DNA of 64,000 nt, from positions 13,923 to 77,922 of the forward strand of contig NZ_CAMLFY010000009.1 of assembly GCF_946479415.1 (NCBI RefSeq). The letters run 5' to 3'. This DNA is from an uncultured Shinella sp. GTDB taxonomy: Bacteria; Pseudomonadota; Alphaproteobacteria; Rhizobiales; Rhizobiaceae. Numbering within the stretch: the stretch's first letter is position 1; each line of letters opens with the position of its first letter. Below the pieces are notes generated by a model. The model was not told the DNA's origin. It did not search any database and saw only the letters and a list, made by a program, of their open reading frames with translations. A program made the translations under genes and the position numbers. This document shows, in pieces, positions 33,767 to 41,624 of the stretch.

Positions 33767-34032
33767 GCGGCATCTACTTTGACGAAACCGTTCGCGTGAA
33801 AGCCTATTCACTATCCTCGAAGGGTGGAAAGACGACAATCCGGATCGAGTTGGAAGCCGCCGACCATTTTGACGCGGCCTCCATCATGCGGCAGCTCGAC
33901 GAGATCGAGCGTGAACGGAAGAACCGGGACAAGCCGTCAAAGCAGCCCCCACCCGCTCGCGAGAAGAAACAATTGGCGATTGCAGCGCCGCTCCTTCAGC
34001 TCGAGCATCACAGGGACCGCTCCGATGTCTGA
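33763..34032 (+). CDS. Small hypothetical phage protein
   Basis: Predicted 89-aa protein. A beta-strand-rich N-terminus (TVRVKAYSLSSKGGKTTIRIELEAAD) is followed by a charged helix (IMRQLDEIERERKNRDK) and a Pro/basic linker. Overlaps both neighbours. Function unknown. Confidence 0.5.
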   Translation: MSGIYFDETVRVKAYSLSSKGGKTTIRIELEAADHFDAASIMRQLDEIERERKNRDKPSKQPPPAREKKQLAIAAPLLQLEHHRDRSDV

Positions 34033-34255
34033 AGAGCTTAAGCCATATACCTGCACCTATCAGTTTGAAGGGCGGCCGATCGGCGTCACGGTTCACGCTC
34101 GCTCCTGGGAAGAAGTGTCCGCCCGGTTTCGCGCGATCGGCATGACGGCCGTTGTGAACGGCGAGCAGGTCGCCGAATTCGATGCCTTTCCCGGTCTGTC
34201 ACTCGGCAAGCGCGTCCTGAGACAAGTTCTGCGCCTCGTGCGGAAGGGGCAGTGA
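34025..34255 (+). CDS. Small hypothetical phage protein
   Basis: Predicted 76-aa protein: YTCTYQFEGRPIGVTVHARSWEEVSARFRAIGMTAVVNGEQVAEF looks like a small alpha-beta fold with a basic C-terminal tail (GKRVLRQVLRLVRKGQ). Starts 8 bp inside the previous gene. Function unknown. Confidence 0.5.
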   Translation: MSEELKPYTCTYQFEGRPIGVTVHARSWEEVSARFRAIGMTAVVNGEQVAEFDAFPGLSLGKRVLRQVLRLVRKGQ

Positions 34256-34256
34256 G

Positions 34257-34538
34257 ATGGCACACATCGTCTGCTGGAGATCTGGAAAGGTCAGCATATC
34301 CCGCCTCGTCCCGAAGGGCGGCATGGGGGTCGTTGTCGGCCATGGCAATCGCCTGCGTCGTGTCTTGCGCCAGCATGCCGGCCTCACGCGCGATGGACAA
34401 GCCTACTCACTTTCCACTCTGCAGACCGCGCTTGATGACCAGGCCGCGATCGTCGCGATCGAGGCGTTCACCGCGTCGGTTCGAGAAATCCTCGCGCGCG
34501 GTCCCCATCGCCGGTTTCGCGGAGGGCGCTTGCTATGA
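34257..34538 (+). CDS. Small basic hypothetical phage protein
   Basis: Predicted 93-aa basic protein. IVCWRSGKVSISRLVPKGGMGVVVGHGNRLRRVLRQHAGL is followed by a helical segment AAIVAIEAFTASVREILARG and an Arg-rich tail. It begins 1 bp after the previous stop. Function unknown; nucleic-acid contact is possible because of the charge. Confidence 0.5.
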   Translation: MAHIVCWRSGKVSISRLVPKGGMGVVVGHGNRLRRVLRQHAGLTRDGQAYSLSTLQTALDDQAAIVAIEAFTASVREILARGPHRRFRGGRLL

Positions 34539-34780
34539 ACGACCGTGTCTTTCCCCCGTCCTTCACCAAGGGCTACGCGATCATGACGCCTGGCGGCTCG
34601 ATCATAGATCATACCTACCGGCGCACGCCGGCAGAGGCGATCGCCACGATTGCCACTCACGAGGATCCGGATCGCTGGCACGCCTTCGAGGCGCAGGGCT
34701 GCACCGTCCAGTTCGTCTATGCCCGCATCTTCGTTCCGCAGTTTTATCCGGTCACTCCTAGAAAGGACGAGCAGCCATGA
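34535..34780 (+). CDS. Small hypothetical phage protein
   Basis: Predicted 81-aa protein: YAIMTPGGSIIDHTYRRTPAEAIATIATHEDPDRWHAFEAQGCTVQFV is a compact alpha-beta unit widespread in rhizobial phages by appearance, without a known role. Overlaps both neighbours by 4 bp. Confidence 0.55.
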   Translation: MNDRVFPPSFTKGYAIMTPGGSIIDHTYRRTPAEAIATIATHEDPDRWHAFEAQGCTVQFVYARIFVPQFYPVTPRKDEQP

Positions 34781-35427
34781 GCCTTGTCGGACGCATTCAC
34801 GCCGCAGCAAAGCAGGCCGGCCTGGACGATGATACCCGCCGCGCAAAATGCATGGGCATCGTCGGGAAGGCCTCGACGAAACAGATGACGGAAGGCGAAC
34901 TGCAGAAGGTTTTGCAGGTATTCGAAAACGAGGGCTATGCGTCGCGGCGATCGCCCCGCGTCGACGGCCGGACCAAGAAGCTACCCTTTGACGGCAAGTA
35001 TGTGCCAAAAATGCGCGCCTTGTGGATCGCGCTCTACAATTTTGGGGTGATCGACGACCGCCGCGATACGGCCATTGAGGCATTCGCACTCGGTCGCCAG
35101 GTGAAGGGGCTTTCCGACGTTCGGTTCATCCACCAACACAAGGATGGCGACGCGGTCATCCAGGGCATGAAGGCGATGCTAACTCGCGCCGGCGTCGATT
35201 TCACCGACCGCAGACCATGCCCGGATTTCATGCTGAAGCACGGTTACAAGATCGCGATCGCGCAATGGGCTTCCCTTTGCCCAGGCGGTGCGCGTGACTT
35301 CTGGTCGGTGGTGACCGATCTCGTCGGGCGCGACAGCAGCTATCGCGAAATGACCGACAAGGAATGGATTGTCGTCATGAACGCCTTTGGCGAGCGCATC
35401 CGGCTTCGGAAGAAGGGGCGCGCATGA
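34777..35427 (+). CDS. gemA: GemA-type regulatory protein (Mu gp16, DUF1018)
   Basis: Predicted 216-aa protein. The N-terminal DUF1018 pattern is LVGRIHAAAKQAGLDDDTRRAKCMGIVGKASTKQMTEGELQKVL followed by VPKMRALWIALYNFGVIDDR and a helical C-terminal half. In Mu, GemA/gp16 modulates host gene expression and DNA supercoiling during the early-to-middle switch. Position just before the Mor-type activator gene also matches Mu. Coupled to neighbours by ATGA overlaps. Confidence 0.85.
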   Translation: MSLVGRIHAAAKQAGLDDDTRRAKCMGIVGKASTKQMTEGELQKVLQVFENEGYASRRSPRVDGRTKKLPFDGKYVPKMRALWIALYNFGVIDDRRDTAIEAFALGRQVKGLSDVRFIHQHKDGDAVIQGMKAMLTRAGVDFTDRRPCPDFMLKHGYKIAIAQWASLCPGGARDFWSVVTDLVGRDSSYREMTDKEWIVVMNAFGERIRLRKKGRA

Positions 35428-35624
35428 CCGCCCGACGAACCGATATCTCCGCATTGGAGGCGTTGATCGGCAACGCTGAGGATGCTGTTACCAGCGCGCA
35501 GGACGCCGTTGATTTCGCGGCGACGGAACTTGCGCGCCTGGTTGGCCCGCTCGCCGCCGCGCATCGCCTTGCCTCCGTGGCGCTGGAGCTGTCCGAGCTT
35601 GCAGAACGCGAGGGCCGGATTTGA
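35424..35624 (+). CDS. Small helical phage protein
   Basis: Predicted 66-aa, almost wholly helical protein (ISALEALIGNAEDAVTSAQDAVDFAATELARLV) likely to form a coiled coil. It lies between GemA and the Mor-type gene with 4-bp overlaps on both sides. Function unknown. Confidence 0.5.
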   Translation: MTARRTDISALEALIGNAEDAVTSAQDAVDFAATELARLVGPLAAAHRLASVALELSELAEREGRI

Positions 35625-36025
35625 CCGAGCAGGTTCCCGATCGCGCCTGGTTCTCGCCGCTTCTGAACGAGATAGCGGATCTCGCCGGCGTGCGCGCAGC
35701 GCTCCTGATCGGTCGGGAGAAAGCCTGCCAGCGCGTCTACATCCCGAAGCCTCCCATCGCACCCGATCACTGGCTGATTGCGCTCGTCGGCGACGAGGCC
35801 GCCATCCGCATAGGAAACCGATGGGGTGGGCACAATCTTGACATCCCCCCCGCGCTTGGCGGACAAATGCGCCGTCGACGCCGAGCCATCACCGAGATGA
35901 CGAAAAACGGCATGTCGATCAACCGGATCGCCCGTTCCCTCGGTGTTTGCCGCGCGACGGTGACGAATCAGAGGCGGACGATGGACCGCTCCGTCGCTGA
36001 CGGCGACCTCTTCCCCGAGGACTGA
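35621..36025 (+). CDS. Mor/C-family late transcription activator
   Basis: Predicted 134-aa DNA-binding protein. The N-terminal dimerisation part runs to QRVYIPKPPIAPDHWLIALVGDEAAIRIGNRWGGHNLDIP. The helix-turn-helix is AITEMTKNGMSINRIARSLGVCRATVTNQRR. Both features fit the Mor/C family of Mu, which turns on middle and late promoters by binding a dyad. Translation starts at TTG 35621, overlapping the previous stop. A 16-bp palindrome starts 5 bp after the stop, and related palindromes precede the head and sheath operons. It is the only such activator seen here. Confidence 0.82.
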   Translation: MTEQVPDRAWFSPLLNEIADLAGVRAALLIGREKACQRVYIPKPPIAPDHWLIALVGDEAAIRIGNRWGGHNLDIPPALGGQMRRRRRAITEMTKNGMSINRIARSLGVCRATVTNQRRTMDRSVADGDLFPED

Positions 36026-36029
36026 TAGA

Positions 36030-36045
36030 GGTCCAATTTTGGACC
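36030..36045. promoter_or_regulatory. Late-promoter palindrome 1 (lysis operon)
   Basis: GGTCCAATTTTGGACC, with 7-bp arms and a 2-bp spacer, lies between the Mor/C-type gene and the endolysin gene. It differs by one base from the core at 43116 and shares length and symmetry with that at 55108. The flanking TGATAG on the left is also shared with the second site. Proposed binding site of the activator encoded just upstream. Confidence 0.7.
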
Positions 36046-36122
36046 CCTCCCAAAGCCGCCTCGTGCGTGCACGGTCCCCCAATTGGCCCGCTTCCCGCCG
36101 GCGCAATTCTTGGGGACATTTC

Positions 36123-36854
36123 ATGACTTTCGACGAATGGCTTATCGGCCGCCTTCGCCTGCATGGTGCCTATGGCGGCGCCATGGATGGCGCACCCGGT
36201 CGCGAAATGTATCGCGCACTCGAAGTCTACCAGGCGAGCGAAAACCTGAAGGTGACCGGCGTCGCCGATTCCGCGACCGTCAACGCCTTGCGCCGGAAGC
36301 CGACCGGCAGGATCGGCGGGCTCGTGATGTACGACAAGGCTCCGCCTGTGCCGGTCGAGCCCGTGTGGCTACGCGAGGCGCGTCGTCTAATCGGCGTGCG
36401 CGAGAAGGTCGGCAAAGGCAGCAACGCCACTATCCTCGGCTGGGCCAAGCGTCTCGGCGGCTGGGTCGCATCCTACTTTACCGATGACGATATCGCCTGG
36501 TGCGGGCTCTTTGCCGCCCACGTCATCGGCCTGACGCTGCCGCGCGAAGCTCTCCCGGCTAATCCGCTCGGCGCGCTCGAATACAACAAGTTCGGCCGGC
36601 AGCTCGCCCAGCCCGCGCTGGGCGCGATCATGACCTTCAAGCGTGATGGCGGCGGGCATGTCGGCTTCTACCTGGGCGAAGACGCCACCCACTTCCACAT
36701 CCTCGGCGGCAACCAGACCAATTCCGTGCGGATTTCTCGCATCGAGAAGAAGCGGCTCTCGGATATCCGCTGGCCAAAGACCGGCGAGGCCGAGCAGCTC
36801 GGCCGCGTGATCCTGACGGCCGCCGGGGTGGCCGTAACTTCAAACGAGCGCTGA
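36123..36854 (+). CDS. Endolysin (TIGR02594-type, peptidoglycan-binding domain)
   Basis: Predicted 243-aa lysis enzyme. The N-terminal part (GREMYRALEVYQASENLKVTGVADSATVNALRR) is a peptidoglycan-binding repeat. The C-terminal NlpC/P60-like domain shows WLREARRLIGVREKVGKGSN, the catalytic-type DIAWCGLFAAHVI with Cys, and GHVGFYLGEDATHFHILGGNQ with His. It should hydrolyse the peptidoglycan peptide at the end of the lytic cycle. GGGGACA precedes ATG 36123. No signal peptide is seen, so a holin must release it; a holin-like gene follows. Confidence 0.85.
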   Translation: MTFDEWLIGRLRLHGAYGGAMDGAPGREMYRALEVYQASENLKVTGVADSATVNALRRKPTGRIGGLVMYDKAPPVPVEPVWLREARRLIGVREKVGKGSNATILGWAKRLGGWVASYFTDDDIAWCGLFAAHVIGLTLPREALPANPLGALEYNKFGRQLAQPALGAIMTFKRDGGGHVGFYLGEDATHFHILGGNQTNSVRISRIEKKRLSDIRWPKTGEAEQLGRVILTAAGVAVTSNER

Positions 36855-36871
36855 TCGCGAAAGGATTTCCC

Positions 36872-37210
36872 ATGCTTCAGCTTTTTCTTGGCCAAGTGCT
36901 GCCGGCGCTCATCGACGCGATGACGCCCATTCTCATCTCCCTGATCGCTGCCATGGTCTACCGTTGGACCGGCATCCAGGTGGAGGAGAAGCACATGCGC
37001 GCGCTTCAGTCCGCTCTCGGCAATGGCGCCCGCCTTCTCCTGACCGGGCACACGATCGACGACGCGGTTGATTATGTCGAGCGCTCGGTCCCCGACGCCT
37101 TGGCGACGTTCCGCGCAGCCGGCGATCGCGAACGCATCGAGGAACTGCTCGCCCCGCATATCGCGGCAATCGTCCCCGCCAGCACGAGCCCGAAAGGCGG
37201 GAAGCCCTGA
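36872..37210 (+). CDS. Holin-like membrane protein
   Basis: Predicted 112-aa protein with one clear N-terminal membrane helix (LIDAMTPILISLIAAMVYRW) and a cytoplasmic helical remainder (VERSVPDALATFRAAGDRERIEELLAPHI). Position directly after the endolysin and before a DUF2730-type protein matches lysis modules of Mu-like phages. AAGGA precedes the start. Holin is the most economical guess; a spanin role is less likely because no lipobox is visible. Confidence 0.6.
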   Translation: MLQLFLGQVLPALIDAMTPILISLIAAMVYRWTGIQVEEKHMRALQSALGNGARLLLTGHTIDDAVDYVERSVPDALATFRAAGDRERIEELLAPHIAAIVPASTSPKGGKP

Positions 37211-37509
37211 TGGACGTCTCACCGCTCAAGGAATGGCTTGGCCTGATCGCGCTGTTGATCTCAGTCGGTTCGTCCATCGTCCTGTTCCTGAAATCCGACG
37301 CGAAGAAGGCGGGCGAAATCCTCGCCTCGCACGCCAGCAAGATCCAGAAACTGGAAGATGAAATGCGGCACATGCCGGACAAGGAAACCGTTCACAAGCT
37401 CCAGCTCGATATGACCGAGATGAAGGGGCAGATGAACTCCATCGTCAAATCATCTGAAGCGACCGAGCGCGCCACCCGGCGCGTCGAAGACTTTTTAATG
37501 AAGTCCTGA
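37210..37509 (+). CDS. DUF2730-type membrane-anchored coiled-coil protein
   Basis: Predicted 99-aa protein. One N-terminal membrane helix (WLGLIALLISVGSSIVLFL) is followed by a long coiled coil (ASKIQKLEDEMRHMPDKETVHKLQLDMTEMKGQMNSI). This is the DUF2730 layout of Mu-like phages, found between lysis and terminase genes (Mu gp25 region). It may be a spanin-like or lysis-associated protein. The start overlaps the previous stop by 1 bp. Confidence 0.75.
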   Translation: MDVSPLKEWLGLIALLISVGSSIVLFLKSDAKKAGEILASHASKIQKLEDEMRHMPDKETVHKLQLDMTEMKGQMNSIVKSSEATERATRRVEDFLMKS

Positions 37510-37519
37510 GGGGCAGGAA

Positions 37520-37834
37520 ATGGCAACGGCAGAAGACTACGCGCGGTGGGTGGAAGAGAACATCCGCCTTATCATCCTGAAGGATCTGGCCGACCCCAAA
37601 CTGGGCGGCACCACCAACACCTTCCTGATTCAGAAGAGCCTTGAAGGCTTTTCCTATCGGAAGTCCCGCGACTATATCCGCAACCAGCTTCTCTGGCTGG
37701 AGCGGGAAGCGGGAGCTGTCCGGACGCGCGATGAGGGCACTGAAACCTCGGCGGAGATCACGCGACGCGGGCGTGACCACGTCGAGCGCCGCACCGTTCT
37801 TGCAGGGATCCAGCTTCCCGGCGACGCGGAGTAA
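37520..37834 (+). CDS. Mu gp26-like phage protein (VpaChn25_0724 family)
   Basis: Predicted 104-aa protein with a winged-helix look: RLIILKDLADPKLGGTTNTFLIQKSLEGFSYRKSRDYIRNQLLWLEREAGAVRTRDEG. This family occupies the gp26 slot in Mu-like phages just before the small terminase. DNA binding during packaging is plausible. GGGGCAGG precedes the start. Confidence 0.75.
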   Translation: MATAEDYARWVEENIRLIILKDLADPKLGGTTNTFLIQKSLEGFSYRKSRDYIRNQLLWLEREAGAVRTRDEGTETSAEITRRGRDHVERRTVLAGIQLPGDAE

Positions 37835-37839
37835 TTTGG

Positions 37840-38427
37840 ATGGCACCGCACCTGCGACCCCGGCCGTCTGCCATCGACCAGTTGCCCGAGGAGTGCGAAG
37901 CCATCGTCGCCTGGGCGGCGCAGGAACTTGCCAACACCCCCCGCAGCCAGACCGAAATCTACGCCGAGTTTCGCGACAAGCTTATGGCGCTCCAGGGCGA
38001 ACTCGGCCTCGGTTTCGATATCCCGCACTTCTCGTCGTTCAACCGCCATGCCTTGCGCCTGGCGAAGGTGACGGCTCGCCTGCAGCGTAGCCAGATGATC
38101 GCCGACGCGGTCGTGGCACGCACCGATGGCGAGGACGCCGACAAGCTCACCCAAGCATCCACGCGGCTCCTGAAGACTATCATTTTCGAGATGATGGAGA
38201 ACGCGGCCGACGATGGCTTTGTGCCGAAGGAAGCGCACCAGGCGGCAGCCGCTCTCTATCGTCTTACCATGGCGGAGAACATCTCCACCCAGCGCCGGCA
38301 GAAACTTCAGGCGGAGATCGAGGCGCAAACGAAGGAGGCTGTCATTTCCGTCGCCAAGGCCAAGGGCCTTTCGGACGACACCGCGCAGGACATCCTCTCC
38401 AAAATCCTCGGGGTGGATAAAGCATGA
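37840..38427 (+). CDS. Small terminase subunit-like (Mu gp27, DUF3486)
   Basis: Predicted 195-aa protein. The DUF3486 pattern includes RPSAIDQLPEECEAIVAWAAQELANTPRSQTEIYAEFRDKL and FDIPHFSSFNRHALRLAKVTARL. The rest is helical, ending in a basic KAKGLSDDTAQDILSKILGV. In Mu, gp27 recognises phage DNA and starts headful packaging with gp28. It overlaps the large terminase by 4 bp (ATGA). Confidence 0.85.
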   Translation: MAPHLRPRPSAIDQLPEECEAIVAWAAQELANTPRSQTEIYAEFRDKLMALQGELGLGFDIPHFSSFNRHALRLAKVTARLQRSQMIADAVVARTDGEDADKLTQASTRLLKTIIFEMMENAADDGFVPKEAHQAAAALYRLTMAENISTQRRQKLQAEIEAQTKEAVISVAKAKGLSDDTAQDILSKILGVDKA

Positions 38428-40052
38428 CCCTCGCCATCACGCCCGAGCAGTGGGCCGAGGCCCGCCGCGAGGCGACCCAGGCGATTCCGGAAATCATCGA
38501 GAAGTTTGGCCTGCCGAAGGCGCTGCTGGGCTATCAGAGCCGTACGATCGCGCTCCTGGAGACAGCGGCGTGCCGCGTGCTCTTCATCGAGAAGAGCCGA
38601 CGGATCGGGGAGACCTGGGCGCTCGCCGCCTATGCCGCTTTGCGCGCCGCCAGGACGAAGAAGGCCGGCGGCAAGGACGCGCTTTACATTTCCTATTCCC
38701 AGGAGATGACGCGCGAATTCATCGACGCCTGCGCGATGTGGGCCAAGGCATATTCGCTTGCCGCCTCCGAGGTAGACGAATTCCTTTTCAAGGACGAGAC
38801 CGAGGAAGGCGACCAATCGATCCAGGCGTTCCGGATCAAATTCGCCTCAGGCTTTGAAATCGTCGGCCTATCGTCGGCGCCGCGTTCGCTTCGCGGTAAG
38901 GACGGTCTCCTCATCATCGACGAGGCCGCCTTCGTCGATAACCTGAAGGAGCTGCTGAAGGCTGGTCTCGCCTTCCTCACCTGGGGCGGCCAGGTCGTTG
39001 TCTGCTCGACGCACAACGGCGCCGATAACGAGTTCAACGTCAAGATCCAGGACATCCTTGGCGGCCGCAGCAAATACAAGCATCTGAGGATCGACCTCGA
39101 TGACGCACTGAAGGATGGGCTGTATCAGCGCATCTGTCTGGTCAACGGACTGGAGTGGTCCCCTGAAGCCGAAGCAAAGTTCCGTCAGGATCTGATCGAC
39201 TTCTATGACGAGGCGGCCGACGAAGAACTGTATTGCGTTCCCAGCCAGGGCTCCGGCGCCTGGCTGACGACACCACTGATCGAAGCGCGGATGACATCGA
39301 GCGCACCGGTGCTGAAGCTGGAGCTGCCGGAAAACTTCCTCTTCCTGTCGAAGCTTGAACAGGCCGCCCTTATGGCGCCGTTCATGGAGGAGCTGCGCGC
39401 GGCACTCCGTGGCCTCGATCCGAAAAAGCTTCATGCCTTCGGTTTCGACTTCGCCCGCGTCAGCGACCTGACCGTGGGCACGCTGTTGTCGATCGACGGC
39501 GTCATGAACCGCGAAACCGCCCTGACGGTCGAGTTGCGCCGCGTTCCGGGCGACGAGCAAAAGCTTATCGTGAGGACGATCCTGCAGGCGGCACCGCGCT
39601 TAATTGGCGCCGCGTTTGACGCCACTGGGATGGGCTGGACCGTTGCCGAGGACATGGGCCGCATCTTCGGCTTCCGGGAAACGCAGGAGGACAGCGGGCA
39701 GATTTGGTCGATCAAGTTCAGCGTCGACTGGTTCCGGATCAACATGCCGCCGCTAAAGGTAGCGTTCGAAGAGCCGACGATCGCGATCCACAAGAATGCC
39801 GAGCACCTTCTCGACCTGCGCCTGGTGAAGGTCATCAGCGGCGTTCCCCGTGTGCCCGACGTCCGGACCGGCGAGAAGGGCAAGAAACGGCATGGCGACT
39901 TTGCGGTTGCACTGGCGCTTGCGTATTTCGCCAGCCGCTTCCCCGGCATCGAGTACGCCTACACCCCGATTTCCGATGTTGACGACGATGACCTTTCCGA
40001 ACGCGACCGGAGCGATGGCGCTTCGCCGTTCGGGCGTGGAGGACTTTGGTAA
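38424..40052 (+). CDS. Large terminase subunit (Mu gp28-like)
   Basis: Predicted 542-aa packaging motor with ATPase and nuclease parts. The ATPase half has VLFIEKSRRIGETWALAAYAAL at the Walker A position, LLIIDEAAFVDNL as Walker B, and WGGQVVVCSTHNG as the coupling motif. The nuclease half includes HAFGFDFARVSDLTVGTLL and GAAFDATGMGWTVAEDMG with conserved Asp residues. The C-terminus has HGDFAVALALAYFASR. It would fill heads starting in host DNA next to the phage end, as Mu does. Confidence 0.9.
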   Translation: MTLAITPEQWAEARREATQAIPEIIEKFGLPKALLGYQSRTIALLETAACRVLFIEKSRRIGETWALAAYAALRAARTKKAGGKDALYISYSQEMTREFIDACAMWAKAYSLAASEVDEFLFKDETEEGDQSIQAFRIKFASGFEIVGLSSAPRSLRGKDGLLIIDEAAFVDNLKELLKAGLAFLTWGGQVVVCSTHNGADNEFNVKIQDILGGRSKYKHLRIDLDDALKDGLYQRICLVNGLEWSPEAEAKFRQDLIDFYDEAADEELYCVPSQGSGAWLTTPLIEARMTSSAPVLKLELPENFLFLSKLEQAALMAPFMEELRAALRGLDPKKLHAFGFDFARVSDLTVGTLLSIDGVMNRETALTVELRRVPGDEQKLIVRTILQAAPRLIGAAFDATGMGWTVAEDMGRIFGFRETQEDSGQIWSIKFSVDWFRINMPPLKVAFEEPTIAIHKNAEHLLDLRLVKVISGVPRVPDVRTGEKGKKRHGDFAVALALAYFASRFPGIEYAYTPISDVDDDDLSERDRSDGASPFGRGGLW

Positions 40053-41624
40053 ATGACCCTGGTTGATCGCTACGGCCGCCCGCTGCGCGCGCCTGACAAG
40101 AAGACGCTGACCGAAGAGCAGAGCGCCCCGACACTGACCGGCGTGCGTTCGATCTGGAATGAGCAGGTGGCGTCCGGCCTGACGCCGGCGCGCCTGGCGC
40201 GGATCCTCCGCGACAGCGGCGACGTCAACGGCGACTTTCGCGAATACCTGACCCTTGCCGAGGAAATGGAGGAGCGCGAGCCGCAATACCGCATGGCGCT
40301 GACCCAGCGAAAGCTTGCGCTGCGCAACATCACACCCGTCATCGAACCGGCCGGCAAGAGCGGCCGCGACAAGGAGATCGCGGAAGAGGTTCGCAAGATC
40401 GTCGACCGGACGAGCTTCCGTAACACGATCATGCATCTGGCGGACGGGATCGCGAAAGGTTTCTCCGTCGCCGAGAACGTCTGGCGGATGGACGGCAGCC
40501 GCTGGGGTTTCGGCCAGATCCAGCCGCGCGACCAGCGACATTTCCAGTTCGACCGCATCACCGGCCGGGAGCTACGGCTTCGCCAGGACGGGATCTTCGA
40601 AGGAACCGAACTCCCCCAGGCGAAGTACATCGTCCACATCCCGACGCTGAAATCAGGCCTACCGATCCGGCAAGGCCTTGCGCGGACGGCTTGCTGGATC
40701 TTCATGCTGAAGAGCTTCAGCCTGAAGGACTGGATGTCCTTCCTCGAAATCTACGGCATGCCCTTCCGTGTCGGCAAATATGGGCCGAACGCATCCGATG
40801 CCGACAAGCGGGCGCTCCTGCGGGCCGTCGCGAACGTCGCGGCCGATGGCGGCTGCATCATTCCCCAGTCGATGCTTCTCGAATTCATCGAGACCAAGGG
40901 CGGCGCGTCAGGTGAAAACGCCTTCAAGGGGATGGCCGAATACCTGGACGAGCAGTTTTCCAAACTGATCCTCGGCCAGACCATGACGTCGGAAGACGGT
41001 TCGTCAGAAGCTCAGGCCCGCGTGCATGACGATATCCGCCTTCTGATCCTGCGCGCCGATGGCGACGATCTCGCCGCGACCGTGCAGCGCGACGTCATCG
41101 ACCCCTATGTTGCGTTCAATTTCGGGGGCAACGTTGAGCCTCCCCAGGTGACCTTTCCGGTACCGGATCCGGAAGACATCAAGCTTCTCATGGATGCGAC
41201 GAAAACCTTCGTCGACATGGGCGGTATCGTCCCGGCGGGGCCGGTGCGGGAAAAGCTGGGCTGGCGTGACCCTGTCGAGGGCGAGGAAGTCCTGGGCGGC
41301 GCGAAGAAAGAGGAGCCGCCGAAGGAGACGCCACCGAAAGACCCGGCCGAAGCGCTGCGCCGCCTCTTCGACAAAGCGGCGCTGCCTTTGTCGATCGCGG
41401 CCGACGACGTCACCGAGGGCTTTGGCGAGCAGATGGCCAGCGAGTGGGAAGAGCAGCTCTCCCCGCTGATGGATGCGATCCGCGCGGCCGCCGCCGGCGC
41501 CGGCGACTTCACCTCCTTCCTGAAGGCGCTCGAAGGTGTCCAGGGCGACACGGCCGACATGACAAACCGTCTGGCGGCCGCCACCTTCGTTGCCCGTATC
41601 ATGGGCGGCGGTCGAGATGGCTGA
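40053..41624 (+). CDS. Portal protein (Mu gp29-like, DUF935)
   Basis: Predicted 523-aa portal. DUF935 features are LAEEMEEREPQYRMALTQRKLAL, the GFSVAENVWRMDGSRWGFGQIQPRDQRHFQFD segment and FKGMAEYLDEQFSKLILGQTMTSEDGSSEAQARVHDDIR. Forms the dodecameric ring at one vertex through which DNA enters. It starts immediately after the terminase stop and overlaps the start of the next gene by 8 bp. Confidence 0.9.
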   Translation: MTLVDRYGRPLRAPDKKTLTEEQSAPTLTGVRSIWNEQVASGLTPARLARILRDSGDVNGDFREYLTLAEEMEEREPQYRMALTQRKLALRNITPVIEPAGKSGRDKEIAEEVRKIVDRTSFRNTIMHLADGIAKGFSVAENVWRMDGSRWGFGQIQPRDQRHFQFDRITGRELRLRQDGIFEGTELPQAKYIVHIPTLKSGLPIRQGLARTACWIFMLKSFSLKDWMSFLEIYGMPFRVGKYGPNASDADKRALLRAVANVAADGGCIIPQSMLLEFIETKGGASGENAFKGMAEYLDEQFSKLILGQTMTSEDGSSEAQARVHDDIRLLILRADGDDLAATVQRDVIDPYVAFNFGGNVEPPQVTFPVPDPEDIKLLMDATKTFVDMGGIVPAGPVREKLGWRDPVEGEEVLGGAKKEEPPKETPPKDPAEALRRLFDKAALPLSIAADDVTEGFGEQMASEWEEQLSPLMDAIRAAAAGAGDFTSFLKALEGVQGDTADMTNRLAAATFVARIMGGGRDG

